NCBI GenBank assembly: GCA_964348455.1 | Contig: CAYGCQ010000007.1 | Coordinates: forward strand, 1-53,090 | Reading direction: 5' to 3' | DNA from: UBA10133 sp964348455 | GTDB taxonomy: Bacteria; Patescibacteriota; Microgenomatia; UBA1400; MFAQ01 | DNA: 53,090 nucleotides | Part shown: positions 26,495 through 34,824 of the stretch, in pieces | Layout of the letters: every line of letters starts with the position of its first letter | Position numbering within the stretch: the first letter of the stretch is position 1 | Position numbers and translations under genes: made by a program | The notes under the pieces: model-generated | Told to the model about the DNA's origin: nothing | Database searches by the model: none | Seen by the model: the letters and a program-made list of their open reading frames with translations, nothing else

Positions 26495-26701
26495 TTATAA
26501 ATGTTTTTTGGCAGATTTTCTGCTCGGAGAAAGCCCCAGACTAAGCTGATGACTATCAATAAAATTTAACGTTAAGGTATTATTCAAGTCATGAATGACT
26601 TCAACCTGGTCTCCCGGCTTTAGTGATAAATTTTTAACAAAGTTAGACGGGAGAGTAACCCCAAGAGAGTTACCGACCTTTAAAATTTTTTGAATTGACA
26701 T
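26495..26701 (-). CDS. AbrB/MazE-type DNA-binding protein
   Basis: 68 residues. The first 48 (QKILKVGNSLGVTLPSNFV, LKPGDQVEVI) are a SpoVT/AbrB swapped-hairpin domain as in MazE-like antitoxins; the rest is a basic tail. Its ATG shares one base with the stop of the HTH gene upstream (TAATG), so the two are coupled. May regulate its own operon or secD downstream. No obvious toxin gene is present. Confidence 0.8.
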   Translation of the reverse strand: MSIQKILKVGNSLGVTLPSNFVKNLSLKPGDQVEVIHDLNNTLTLNFIDSHQLSLGLSPSRKSAKKHL

Positions 26702-27282
26702 TAACTTAGTAATTGAATTTCGTCCCCGATTAGAGTCATGCGAGACTGAAGGAGGACTTTTACGATAAATGGATCTTTATGAGATTTGCGATAGTTAAAT
26801 TCTTCTTCTGTCATACAAGAATAGTTAAGTTCTGTATTTAGCATTTTTTCAATTTGTTTAATTAGAAGTGCTAGTTGAGGCATAATTACTTTGCCAATAA
26901 TCATAAGATCAACCTCCTCCGGATCACGGACTAGTCCTCTGCAAAGCTTCTGAGAAGCAAAAGCATATTTAACAAAACCCAACTTACTTCGGTTTTTTAT
27001 TATTAATCGACCAAAACCGGTGGACTTCATCACCAAGTTGGTGAGTTCAGGGTAAAGAGTAAAGGTTGGTCTAACCGAGTAGTAAAGACGATTGCCTCTT
27101 TTTTCGCTTTTGAGAAGACCAGCTTTCTGGAGATGACCCAGCTCTCTTCTAATAGCATTGATTTCTTCTTTGGTTATTCTGGTGAGTTGACGAACATAAA
27201 ACATCTCTTTCGTCTGTGAAAGAAATAGCTTTAGGAGCTTAACACGAACTTTGGAGATAATTAAATCAGATAGTTTGGCCAT
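26701..27282 (-). CDS. Winged-helix regulator with degenerate nucleotidyltransferase-like domain
   Basis: The N-terminal 75 residues form a winged HTH (FYVRQLTRITKEEINAIRRELGH ... KSEKRGNRLYYSV, split here for length). The C-terminal 110 residues resemble minimal nucleotidyltransferases, but the usual GS and DxD motifs are reduced to DPEEVDLMIIG, so catalysis is doubtful. This architecture is usually annotated as a transcriptional regulator in CPR genomes. Coupled to the AbrB-like gene. Confidence 0.7.
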   Translation of the reverse strand: MAKLSDLIISKVRVKLLKLFLSQTKEMFYVRQLTRITKEEINAIRRELGHLQKAGLLKSEKRGNRLYYSVRPTFTLYPELTNLVMKSTGFGRLIIKNRSKLGFVKYAFASQKLCRGLVRDPEEVDLMIIGKVIMPQLALLIKQIEKMLNTELNYSCMTEEEFNYRKSHKDPFIVKVLLQSRMTLIGDEIQLLS

Positions 27283-27314
27283 AAGGCGGGGGCAGGCCTG
27301 AGTCTATTAATACC

Positions 27315-28523
27315 TCAATTGTATACGACTTTGTTACCAATGGGTAAAATACTTATCCAAATGGCACCGGGGCTAAAGGTAATTTCTGAGCCGGCTTTAT
27401 CTGTAAAGACTGTCCTGCCTGTTTGGGTTGCTTTTTTCCATTTGATTTCGATTACCTGTCCGCCATTGAAGTAGATACCTGTGCCGGTTCCAATTACGGA
27501 GTAGAACATGTGCTTGTGTTCATCCAGAGGACCCTCTTCTTTAGTAAACTGTACAACTACGTTGGGGGAACTAATTTGTTTCTTTGTCTCAAGGTCCATT
27601 TGAGCTGAGCCACCTTGACTTCTTAAGTATTCTTTTGAGGTTGCATCGTATTTCCACTCTACTGCGAAGTCTTTGTAATTAGACCAGTAGTCATACTTAA
27701 CATTTGTGGCAATGTCACCTTGGATATCAACAGGTCCATTATTCCAAGGCTTAAAACCAGCGAGCCAATTAGTCTTACCATCTGACATCAAACTACCATA
27801 ACCACGCTTATCGGCTTGACGCCAAGCGGCGGGGAGAGAGCCTACCATAGTGTGCTCAACTGCGAGATCGACACCAGGGCCTAATCGACTGTAGTCTCTA
27901 AAAAGTACAGGTGCCCCTGTGTCTCCAGTAGTGTCAAAGTCATTACCCCCGGCTTTTCGCCAGCCTAGTTTAGAAAGCTCCTCAAGTGCCCAAGCCCGCT
28001 TGTTTGAAGTACACTGACCACTGGCCTCATCTCGACTACAGTTGCCTCCACCAACGTGTAAATAGATCGGAGTGTTGTATTCGGCGGCAATATTTACAAA
28101 ATAAATACGAGCACTCCTGACAGGTCCAACCTTAGCGGTATCACTTTGGGCTCCACAGTAAAATAGTCCCATAAAGCGAGTAATACCACCTTCGGCAACT
28201 GCTTCATAAACAACATCTGCCGTAGATAGACCAGATTGAGGTCTGGCATGGATATCATTCTCAATCATGGCTAAGATGGGACGTTTTGCTTCCCAAAGAG
28301 TTTTTTCCGATTTTGTGTATAGTTTGCCATTAATTGGGCAAGCCTCTGTTTTTGGCTCGTCTGCAAATTGACCAAAACCAGCAGATTTCTTTTCGGGTGA
28401 TGCCTCTTCGGCATTGGGTGAGAGAAGACTTCCTCCTGAAGCAGGAACCACAGCATAGGCAAGTCCAGCCGAAACAAAAAAAGTTAGGACTAAAGAAATA
28501 ATGATTTTGGGTGTGAATCTCAT
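27315..28523 (-). CDS. DUF3048 (YerB-like) secreted protein
   Basis: N-terminal signal or anchor helix (IIISLVLTFFVSAGLAYAV), a short linker, then the DUF3048 signature: MIENDIHARPQSGLSTADVVYEAVAEGGITRF and GPVRSARIYF (each cited within the family pattern). Function unknown; these are extracytoplasmic proteins. 402 residues. Ends with FSPGAIWISILP as in family members. Upstream of it, 12 bases away, lies the DUF4446 gene in the same direction, so a two-gene operon is likely. Confidence 0.88.
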   Translation of the reverse strand: MRFTPKIIISLVLTFFVSAGLAYAVVPASGGSLLSPNAEEASPEKKSAGFGQFADEPKTEACPINGKLYTKSEKTLWEAKRPILAMIENDIHARPQSGLSTADVVYEAVAEGGITRFMGLFYCGAQSDTAKVGPVRSARIYFVNIAAEYNTPIYLHVGGGNCSRDEASGQCTSNKRAWALEELSKLGWRKAGGNDFDTTGDTGAPVLFRDYSRLGPGVDLAVEHTMVGSLPAAWRQADKRGYGSLMSDGKTNWLAGFKPWNNGPVDIQGDIATNVKYDYWSNYKDFAVEWKYDATSKEYLRSQGGSAQMDLETKKQISSPNVVVQFTKEEGPLDEHKHMFYSVIGTGTGIYFNGGQVIEIKWKKATQTGRTVFTDKAGSEITFSPGAIWISILPIGNKVVYN

Positions 28524-28535
28524 AATAATTATGAA

Positions 28536-28988
28536 TTATTTTATGGCTTCATTAATAACTTCTTGTTCTTCTTTAGACAGTGCTTGAGTGGTAACTTTGC
28601 CACCATCGACTTTCTTGGCATAAAGTCGGGTATTTTCCCGACTATGTAAAGAGCTTATCATAATACCATCTCCGTTATCATCTAAAAAGGCGGCAGAGAA
28701 GCTTTGGTCTCCGCCCGTGTCAGTGAAAGGATTGTATCGACGAAAGCCGAGTCGTTGAAGATGTTTCTTGTTATTAACAATCTCGGTGGAAAGCTTTTCC
28801 TGAAGAGCACGAATGTCGTCCGAGTTCTGGCCAGATGTAGCAATAAGGTGATTGAGTGAAGAAATAAGGTCCTTCTTCGAAACATCCGCTGTGAGACGGC
28901 TGTAATGAAGCATCATCCTTACGAAAAAAAAGGTCAAGGCTATTAACCAGAGAGAGATTATTGCATAAAATATATAAGATAGCTCCAT
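28536..28988 (-). CDS. DUF4446 membrane protein
   Basis: One N-terminal helix (YIFYAIISLWLIALTFFFV), a coiled stretch and a C-terminal domain with LGFRRYNPFTDTGGDQSF and NGDGIMISSLHSRENTRLYAK, the hallmarks of DUF4446 (Bacillus YyaB-like; role unknown). 150 residues. First gene of a pair with DUF3048. Confidence 0.85.
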   Translation of the reverse strand: MELSYIFYAIISLWLIALTFFFVRMMLHYSRLTADVSKKDLISSLNHLIATSGQNSDDIRALQEKLSTEIVNNKKHLQRLGFRRYNPFTDTGGDQSFSAAFLDDNGDGIMISSLHSRENTRLYAKKVDGGKVTTQALSKEEQEVINEAIK

Positions 28989-29053
28989 AAAGTAAATTTA
29001 TTTTACTATAATTGACACCCAAGTAGCTGAAGAGATTTTCCTCAGATTATAGA

Positions 29054-29059
29054 TATAAT
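29054..29059 (+). promoter_or_regulatory. -10 box TATAAT close to a start codon
   Basis: Seven bases separate it from the ATG at 29067, which suggests a leaderless or very short-leader mRNA. Confidence 0.5.
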
Positions 29060-29066
29060 ATTAACC

Positions 29067-29309
29067 ATGAGTAGACAGAGAAAAACTAAAAAAGAAAAGA
29101 TTCAGAGTAAAGAGAGAAGGCAAAAATCTGATGGGTTTGTGATTAAAGGTGACTGGTTAAGTGTTGGTGAAAAAAAACCAGTTACAAAACTTGATCTTGA
29201 TCCAAGTGAGAAAAAATATTTTATGTCAGACTTGACAAAGACATTACTCCTGACTATGCTAGTCCTAGCCTTGGAGCTTGCAATTTGGAATTATTTATCC
29301 AGGCACTAA
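29067..29309 (+). CDS. Small basic single-helix membrane protein
   Basis: Not recognised. 80 residues: a strongly basic N-terminus (SRQRKTKKEKIQSKERRQK), a middle region, and one C-terminal helix (LLLTMLVLALELAIWNYL), which makes it a tail-anchored protein. Followed 27 bases later by a DUF5679 gene, probably on the same transcript. Confidence 0.6.
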   Translation: MSRQRKTKKEKIQSKERRQKSDGFVIKGDWLSVGEKKPVTKLDLDPSEKKYFMSDLTKTLLLTMLVLALELAIWNYLSRH

Positions 29310-29336
29310 AAACAAGAAAGGGGGTGAACCAAGTAA

Positions 29337-29477
29337 ATGCAGATCTATTGTGTAAAATGTAGAGCCAAAAAAGAAGTTGAAGAATTTGAGAGAGTAACCA
29401 TGAAGAATGGTAAACCAGCCGTCAAAGCTGTTTGCCCCACCTGTGGAACAAAAATGTTTAAAATCGGCGCCAAGTAA
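29337..29477 (+). CDS. DUF5679-type zinc-ribbon protein, 46 residues
   Basis: ATG at 29337 and TAA at 29475. Reads MQIYCVKCRAKKEVEEF, then VTMKNGKPAVKAVCPTCGTK and MFKIGAK. Two CxxC pairs form a zinc ribbon, and the TMKNG-PA-KG-CP-CGTKM pattern is that of DUF5679, common in CPR and Chloroflexi. AGGGGG lies 12 bases upstream. Function unknown, possibly nucleic-acid binding. Confidence 0.85.
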   Translation: MQIYCVKCRAKKEVEEFERVTMKNGKPAVKAVCPTCGTKMFKIGAK

Positions 29478-29603
29478 GAGCTTGCTCGCCATCCTTTCAA
29501 TAACCTAGTTATTGAAATGTCTGGCTGTGCTTCCTCTTATATCTACGCTCATAATCACTAAAGTCATTATGAGCTTGATATAAATGCTTGTCACGTTCAA
29601 ATC
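29478..29603 (+). ncRNA. Possible structured RNA downstream of the DUF5679 gene
   Basis: No gene in 29478-29787. Two strong hairpins: 29495-29517 (TTTCAATAAC / GTTATTGAAA) and 29537-29583 (outer TTATATC / GATATAA, inner GCTCATAAT / ATTATGAGC). They stand directly before a terminator. No known RNA family was recognised (not SRP, tmRNA or tRNA). It could be a 3' UTR or an independent small RNA. A further hairpin lies at 29656-29690 (CCAAG..CCAGT / ACTGGCTTGG). Confidence 0.4.
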
Positions 29604-29636
29604 ACCCAAGAGAGAGAAATCTACCTTGGGTTTTTT
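29604..29636 (+). terminator. Intrinsic terminator
   Basis: Stem ACCCAAG / CTTGGGT with a 14-base loop, then six Ts. Ends the transcript from the 29067-29477 genes and the structured stretch. Confidence 0.8.
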
Positions 29637-29787
29637 GATACGGGGAATGTGTGTACCAAGGGAGTTTTTACCAGTATTGAACTGGCTTGGTCGATAAACC
29701 AGTGGTTTCTATGCACTTTGTACCCTGTGACTTTGTATACTGCGATCAGGAGAAAAAATTACTAAGCCAGGTGATTCTAACGAAAAC

Positions 29788-30093
29788 CTAAATTACTCCG
29801 AAAAAGAGGAGTGTCAGAACTGCGACGGTTATGGCGCCGAAAACTCCGACAGTTTTAATGAAAAAGTTTACAGCCTCCTTCTTCTTCCCCTCAATTAAAA
29901 GTAGAAGTGGTTGATAGAAGAATAAAAAGGCCATTACGGCTGAGGAAAGTGTGAGAACAAGCAGGACAGTAATGGGAGCAAAGAACGTGTCCGGCTTGTC
30001 TTGTAGTGGCTGAGTCACAAAAGTCATCACGCTCACAACAAGAAAAATGTATGCAGATGCACTGAGAGCGTTTACAAATGGATTCTTGATCAT
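29788..30093 (-). CDS. Small four-helix membrane protein
   Basis: Not assigned. 101 residues, mostly hydrophobic, with helices ALSASAYIFLVVSVMTFV, TVLLVLTLSSAVMAFLFFY and VGVFGAITVAVLTLLFFGV and a conserved-looking EGKKKEAV loop. Similar small proteins are frequent in CPR genomes. Same direction as, and 66 bases from, the channel-like gene upstream. Confidence 0.65.
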   Translation of the reverse strand: MIKNPFVNALSASAYIFLVVSVMTFVTQPLQDKPDTFFAPITVLLVLTLSSAVMAFLFFYQPLLLLIEGKKKEAVNFFIKTVGVFGAITVAVLTLLFFGVI

Positions 30094-30159
30094 AAGTTTT
30101 ATTGTGTTTTTATTCTGAACGGATTATTCATTCAGTATATTTTAGGAAAACTCAATATA

Positions 30160-30849
30160 TTATTTCTCTATTTTTTTGTACCAGTCATCAATAAGGCGCT
30201 TGACAAGATCTTTTGATCCAAGTCCAAGTCCGATGCCCAGTGCTAAAGCAATGGCCATTATAAACCCCACAAAGACGGTGTTGATAAAGAAGCTGGCTAT
30301 GCCCAGCTGAGAAAGTGCGGCAAGAACAAAGAATGTCATGACAGCGTAACTAACTGCTTTTCCTACCAGTCTACCGGCTGAGAGATCTTTGGATCCATAG
30401 GAACCTTTTACTAATTTCTCAAGAAATCCGGCAACTACTACTCCAATAATAAGTGTTAAGACAGCGGCTATTAAGGTCGGGATTCCAGCAATTATCCCGT
30501 TTAAGAATAGACTGATGGAGGTGATACCGAGCAGGTTGATACTGGCGACAAAAAACAAGGTAATAACTAGCCACTTGACGATTTCACCAATAACTACTTC
30601 TAATTTCTGAGATACTTGGGCATTTTTCAGAAAATCTTTGACTGCCGGATTGTTAATTAGAGAATCGATTTTTGCGATGTTCACCACTTTGGTGGTGAGT
30701 GATTTTAGCCAGTCGGCAATGACCCATCCGATGATAAATAAAACTAGGGCGCCAAAAATATTTGGCAAAAAATTAATGATGCCCACTAAGACTTGATTAG
30801 CAGCGAACGAGAAGGAGCTTTGGAAAGAGGAAAGAACATTTGTTTGCAT
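30160..30849 (-). CDS. Mechanosensitive-channel-like membrane protein (TM_helix repeat)
   Basis: Five hydrophobic segments with Gly-rich helices (LPNIFGALVLFIIGWVIADWL, cited in part; FIMAIALALGIGLGLGSKDLVKRLID at the end). The last block, GxGLGxKD, resembles the pore helix of MscS relatives, but the cytoplasmic MscS domain is absent, as in TM_helix-type (PF05552) proteins. Likely a small channel or membrane scaffold. ATG at 30849 (MQTNVLSSF) preferred over a TTG at 30870. Confidence 0.7.
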   Translation of the reverse strand: MQTNVLSSFQSSFSFAANQVLVGIINFLPNIFGALVLFIIGWVIADWLKSLTTKVVNIAKIDSLINNPAVKDFLKNAQVSQKLEVVIGEIVKWLVITLFFVASINLLGITSISLFLNGIIAGIPTLIAAVLTLIIGVVVAGFLEKLVKGSYGSKDLSAGRLVGKAVSYAVMTFFVLAALSQLGIASFFINTVFVGFIMAIALALGIGLGLGSKDLVKRLIDDWYKKIEK

Positions 30850-30920
30850 ATTAGGATAATCATAGAACAAATAGGCTATAAGTCAAATATTCATACTATG
30901 GGGCGAATTAATTGAATTTG

Positions 30921-30929
30921 TGGTAGAAT
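30921..30929 (+). promoter_or_regulatory. Extended -10 promoter of RNase P RNA
   Basis: TGGTAGAAT; the predicted start about 7 bases later coincides with the 5' end of the RNA at 30937. Confidence 0.65.
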
Positions 30930-30936
30930 TGTATTT

Positions 30937-31241
30937 CCCTAGGACGAGAGGAATGCCTCAGTCGCAAGGCTGGGGAGGAAAGTCCGGACAGCTAAAAGAA
31001 GGGGTGGCCAGGGAAACCTGGCCCTCTGTAGGGTGACCTACACGGCGCGATAGGGCCACAGAGACGATTAAAGGTGAAACGTTCCATCGCTAGATGGAGA
31101 TCCTTTAAGAGAAATCTTAGAGGAGTGGTAACCCGCCCCGCTGCAATCGACGAACTGGGATTAAGGTGTCTTTTCCGTCCCTAAAGTCTCGAGCATAGAT
31201 AGATATTCCTCCACGACAGAATCCGGCTTATTGTCCTAGGG
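30937..31241 (+). ncRNA. rnpB: RNase P RNA, bacterial type A
   Basis: Catalytic RNA that removes tRNA 5' leaders. The ends CCCTAGGAC / GTCCTAGGG pair as P1. GAGGAAAGTCCGGAC is the conserved P4 5' block and ACAGAATCCGGCTTA the 3' partner. GGTAACCCGCCCC and the P-helix landmarks are in place. Length of about 305 bases is somewhat short. Transcribed opposite to both neighbours, and its terminator overlaps the stop of the AI-2E transporter gene. Confidence 0.95.
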
Positions 31242-31262
31242 AACCCGAAAGGGTTCCTTTTT
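31240..31262 (+). terminator. Terminator of rnpB
   Basis: Stem GGAACCC / GGGTTCC, GAAA tetraloop, then TTTTT. The T-run contains the complement of the AI-2E gene's stop codon. Confidence 0.9.
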
Positions 31263-32256
31263 AGTCTATTTCCGGGATGGTTGTGTCTTTGTTTAACTTA
31301 ACGTGGCTCATGATAACCTTAGCAGTAAGGACTGTGGGCAAAGCCAGGATTGCCATCAAGGGTCCACCGATCTGAAAACCAACCATAATAGCAAGGATTG
31401 TAATTATTGGATTTAGACCAGCAACTTTTTGCATTACTTTGGGCACGATTACGTTATTTTCCAATTGCTGGACTATCAGTGAAACTATTAAGGCAGCTAT
31501 TCCATGATTTCTAGAGATAGAGAATCCAACCAAGACTGCTGGAACCGTGGCAATCGTGGGTCCAATATTTGGAACCAACTCAAGCATACCGGCAATAAAA
31601 GCCAGAGGGAGAGCAAAGGGAATTCCAATTATTAAAAACCCAATATAGTTGAGGAGGCCGACGAGGAGCATTAAAACCAACTCACCTCGTACCCAATAAC
31701 CAATTTGTTTCTCCAGTTTTTCGGCAATAATAAAATATACCTCGCCTTTCTTACCGAATAAGAAGCCCAGGTACTTCTCAAGATTATGCATCTCCTGAAT
31801 CATGTAATAACTTAGAACTATTACTGTAAATCCTGTGACTAAGGCGGAGAAAGTATCTATCGCGAAGGTTATGACTTTGCCCGGGACAGCAGCGAACTGT
31901 GAATTAAAAGATCCATCAGCAATTTTTATGGGGCTGACTGTATCTATGATGGTGGGAAGTCTTTGAAGAAAAAGCTGTGTCTGATCAATTAATGGAGCAG
32001 CCAGACTCATTACTGCATAGATAATGGTACCGAATACTAATAGTAAAATTATGGCTGAAGAGATTGCTCTGTTTATCTTAAATTTTTCCAGGTAATCTAC
32101 AAATGGACAAAGAGCCAGTGTAATGAGGATGGCAGTAAAAAGTAGAACAATAACGGATGAGAGCTTGACCAATACGAAAACCAGAGCTATAGAAAATATG
32201 ACCCAAAAAATACTGCCAATAGAGATATCGAAGGTTATGCGTCTTTTTTTGATCAT
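31261..32256 (-). CDS. AI-2E family transporter (PerM/YdiK type)
   Basis: 331 residues with seven to eight hydrophobic helices. The C-terminal block IGFLIIGIPFALPLAFIAG-MLELVPNIGPTIATVPAVLVG carries the ELVPxxGPxxA motif of the family, followed by NNVIVPKVMQKVAGLNP. Members export small molecules or ions; the substrate is unknown and the AI-2 name is historical. Begins 1 base after the miaA stop, so it is the last gene of the HU-miaB-miaA run. Confidence 0.9.
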   Translation of the reverse strand: MIKKRRITFDISIGSIFWVIFSIALVFVLVKLSSVIVLLFTAILITLALCPFVDYLEKFKINRAISSAIILLLVFGTIIYAVMSLAAPLIDQTQLFLQRLPTIIDTVSPIKIADGSFNSQFAAVPGKVITFAIDTFSALVTGFTVIVLSYYMIQEMHNLEKYLGFLFGKKGEVYFIIAEKLEKQIGYWVRGELVLMLLVGLLNYIGFLIIGIPFALPLAFIAGMLELVPNIGPTIATVPAVLVGFSISRNHGIAALIVSLIVQQLENNVIVPKVMQKVAGLNPIITILAIMVGFQIGGPLMAILALPTVLTAKVIMSHVKLNKDTTIPEID

Positions 32257-32257
32257 T

Positions 32258-33178
32258 TTATAAAATTAATGCAGATAAGGACTTGATAGAATCCTGATTG
32301 ATACTACCTTTATCATACCAAACAATCTCATGCTGTTTCTTAAACCAGACTATTTGACGACGGGCATAATCAACCTCCGCTTTTGTCCACAAATCAACAC
32401 ATTCTTCCTTGGTAATTTTACGATCCAAATATGCCTTTACATACTTAACACCAAGACTCGAATGAACTGGAAATGAGGTGTCAGGATATTTTTTTATAAG
32501 CTCAAGAACCTCTTCGATTGCCCCTCTCTTTATCCGATGAAGTACTCGTTCACGTATATTATTTTCTTGAATAATATTGTCAACCCTTAGTCCAATCCAA
32601 TGGAATTTTATGTCGGGTGAATTACTTTCTGTGAGTATGCCAACCTGATTACTTGAAGAAGCTATTTCGATGGCACGGATAAGCCTGCGAGGGTTATTTA
32701 TGTCAGAGTTATTAAGCGAAGCAAATTTTTTAGGAGCAATTTCACAAAGAAGCTTTTTTAAATCTACAAGATTCATTTTTTCCAACTTGGCTCGTAGTTT
32801 TGAGTTGGGAGGGACATGGACATTTAATAAATTGGAAGTAGTTGCTTTCAAATATAATCCAGTGCCACCGACAATGATTAATGGGGTGTTATTTTCTAAT
32901 GATTTGTTAATAATTTTTCCGGCATAATCAACAAAATCAGAAAGATTAAATATCTTATTAGAGGCTATCAAGTCTAAGCCGTAAATTATTATCGAGCTAG
33001 GAAGGTCATTGGGAATATCCTTACCAGTAAGAATGTCGAGACCTTTATAAATTTGGCGGGAGTCGGCGGAGAGAATATTGGCTTTAGGTAAAAGCTTGGC
33101 TACGGATATTGCCAGAGAGGTTTTTCCAGACGCAGTGGGGCCGCAGATGACTAGAATGTTTTTGATTGTTTTTTCCAT
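32258..33178 (-). CDS. miaA: tRNA dimethylallyltransferase
   Basis: Transfers a dimethylallyl group to A37 of tRNAs that read codons beginning with U. P-loop GPTASGKTS (residues 13-21), SADSRQIYKGLDILTGKD, then IIVGGTGLYLKA and RRLIRAIEI, and ALSSLGVKYVKAYLD (here VHSSLGVKYVKAYL) near the end, followed by YARRQIVWFKKQ. 306 residues, standard length. Its product is the substrate of MiaB, whose gene lies just upstream. Confidence 0.95.
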   Translation of the reverse strand: MEKTIKNILVICGPTASGKTSLAISVAKLLPKANILSADSRQIYKGLDILTGKDIPNDLPSSIIIYGLDLIASNKIFNLSDFVDYAGKIINKSLENNTPLIIVGGTGLYLKATTSNLLNVHVPPNSKLRAKLEKMNLVDLKKLLCEIAPKKFASLNNSDINNPRRLIRAIEIASSSNQVGILTESNSPDIKFHWIGLRVDNIIQENNIRERVLHRIKRGAIEEVLELIKKYPDTSFPVHSSLGVKYVKAYLDRKITKEECVDLWTKAEVDYARRQIVWFKKQHEIVWYDKGSINQDSIKSLSALIL

Positions 33179-33196
33179 TTTTTACTTTTTCCGGAT

Positions 33197-33223
33197 GGAT
33201 TCCCGATCAGGTCGGGAATGACA
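33197..33223 (+). repeat. Palindromic repeat between miaB and miaA
   Basis: GGATTCCCGATCAGGTCGGG core followed by AATGACA. It lies in the 66-base gap just past the miaB stop. Confidence 0.85.
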
Positions 33224-33244
33224 TGTGCTGTTTATCTAAATTAT

Positions 33245-34390
33245 TTATGGGACTATGGGGCGAGAATTAAGATTGTCTTTGTTGGCTATTTGATCCAGTA
33301 TTTCCCATCGCTGTTTCTTAACTTTAGCAGGAATGTCATCAGGATAAAGCCTGGCGGAGGCGGTACCTGGTCGAGGAGAGTATCTGGCAACAAAAGCAAC
33401 TTTGAAACCTACATCTTTGATTAGAGTTAGTGTTTCATTAAAATCACTCTCAGTCTCACCAGGAAAACCAACGATAATATCGGTTCCAAAAACAGCTTCA
33501 GGGATCTTGGCCTTAATTTGATTAATTAAAGAGAGATATGACTCACGAGTGTATCCCCTATTCATTAATTTCAAAATGCGATTGCTGCCAGATTGAACAG
33601 GTAGATGAATAAAACGATCTATTTTTGGATTTATAGCTATTTCGTCAATAAGTTCATTCCAGAAATCCCAAGGGTTACTAGTAAAGAAGCTGATTTTCTT
33701 AATCCCATTAACTTTACTGACAGCTCTTAGTAATGTTACAAATGGAGGAGTGTCTTCAGGTTTGAAATACTGAGATTGATTCGAAGGGATTACGCCTGGA
33801 GAGAATTTTTCCTTATCCATAAACATTTTTCGGAGAGCAACCCCGACTTTTTCAAGTCCCCAAGAGTTAACGTTTTGTCCAAGCAAGGTAATTTCGGTAT
33901 AGCCGTTATTCGCCAGCTCTTGAACTTCGGCAACAATTTCCTCTAGAGCACGAGACCTCTCTCTACCTCTAGAAAAAGGTACAATGCAAAATGTACAAAA
34001 TGAATTACAACCAGAAGAGATTGGGACAAATGCTTTATCCCTTTCTTTTCTAATAGCCTTTTGATTAAAGCCGACTTCGCCTATGGGGAGAATCTCATCT
34101 ATTTGAGGAAGTAATGCCCTAATCTCCTTTTCGTTAAAATGAAGCATGCAACCAGTTAGAATTATCTTTGGTTTAGTCTTACCATCGAAGAACTTATCTA
34201 CATTTAGAAGGAATCCAGTTACACGATCTTCGGCAGACTGGCGCACCGAACAAGTATTTATGACAATTTCATCCGCTTCGCGCCAGTTTGATGTTTCCGA
34301 ATAGCCACGAGAAAGATAATCACCCAAAATTCTTTCTGAATCGGATTTATTAGCCTGACAACCAAAGGTATTGATAAAGACCGTCGGCAT
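33245..34390 (-). CDS. miaB: tRNA 2-methylthiotransferase MiaB, without TRAM domain
   Basis: Radical-SAM enzyme that adds a methylthio group to i6A37 in tRNA. The N-terminal UPF0004 domain carries the auxiliary cluster Cys11, Cys47 and Cys81, and the radical-SAM cluster is Cys128, 132 and 135 (CNSFCTFC). FGTDIIVGFPGETESDF and RYSPRPGTASA follow. The protein ends at residue 381, where other MiaB proteins continue into a TRAM RNA-binding domain. A repeat lies 22 bases past the stop. Start overlaps the HU stop (TAATG). Confidence 0.92.
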   Translation of the reverse strand: MPTVFINTFGCQANKSDSERILGDYLSRGYSETSNWREADEIVINTCSVRQSAEDRVTGFLLNVDKFFDGKTKPKIILTGCMLHFNEKEIRALLPQIDEILPIGEVGFNQKAIRKERDKAFVPISSGCNSFCTFCIVPFSRGRERSRALEEIVAEVQELANNGYTEITLLGQNVNSWGLEKVGVALRKMFMDKEKFSPGVIPSNQSQYFKPEDTPPFVTLLRAVSKVNGIKKISFFTSNPWDFWNELIDEIAINPKIDRFIHLPVQSGSNRILKLMNRGYTRESYLSLINQIKAKIPEAVFGTDIIVGFPGETESDFNETLTLIKDVGFKVAFVARYSPRPGTASARLYPDDIPAKVKKQRWEILDQIANKDNLNSRPIVP

Positions 34391-34665
34391 TAGGCGATTT
34401 TCTTCTTCAATGGTTTACCAACATGAAAGTTGATAACCTTGTGACCCTTTACGACTTGACGCTTATTTTCATCTCCAAAGGGGACGACCTGCTTGTCTTC
34501 TACCTTACCGATGTAAAAGGTTCCAAAACCGGAAATGACAACCTTTTCACCCTTACCCAAAGCGGCAATTGATTCATCGAAAAAAGTATCAACGGTTTCT
34601 TTGACGGCTTTTTTGGTCAAATGAACTTTTTTACTAACAATGTTTATAAGTGTCTGTTTGGTCAT
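34390..34665 (-). CDS. hup: HU/IHF-family DNA-binding protein
   Basis: 91 residues, nucleoid protein that bends DNA. TKQTLINIVSKKVHLTKKAV start and VVISGFGTFYIGKVE in the beta arm; the usual GRNPxTG arm tip is altered to PFGDENKRQVV. Basic C-terminus. First gene of a run with miaB. GGAAAGAG about 8 bases before the ATG may serve as ribosome site. Confidence 0.93.
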   Translation of the reverse strand: MTKQTLINIVSKKVHLTKKAVKETVDTFFDESIAALGKGEKVVISGFGTFYIGKVEDKQVVPFGDENKRQVVKGHKVINFHVGKPLKKKIA

Positions 34666-34756
34666 TAATTTCTCTTTCCGGGCAGAAGTCTTAATAATAA
34701 TTTAACTGATGTTACCACCTAAATACGTCTTGTGCAAGTTCTTGATTAATCCAGAT

Positions 34757-34821
34757 GGATCCCCGTATTCGCGAGAATGACAATTCCTGGTTTGCCACGT
34801 CACTTCGTTTCTCGCAATGAC
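34757..34821 (+). repeat. Two diverged repeat copies between rny and hup
   Basis: 34757-34782 (GGATCCCCGTATTCGCGAGA ATGACA) and a partial copy at 34791-34821 ending CTCGCAATGACG, immediately downstream of the rny stop. Confidence 0.75.
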
Positions 34822-34824
34822 GAT

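Noticed and set aside
29584..29610. tRNA or tmRNA T-arm (GTTCAAATC)
   Set aside because: The flanking bases do not pair as a T stem and no acceptor stem can be found.
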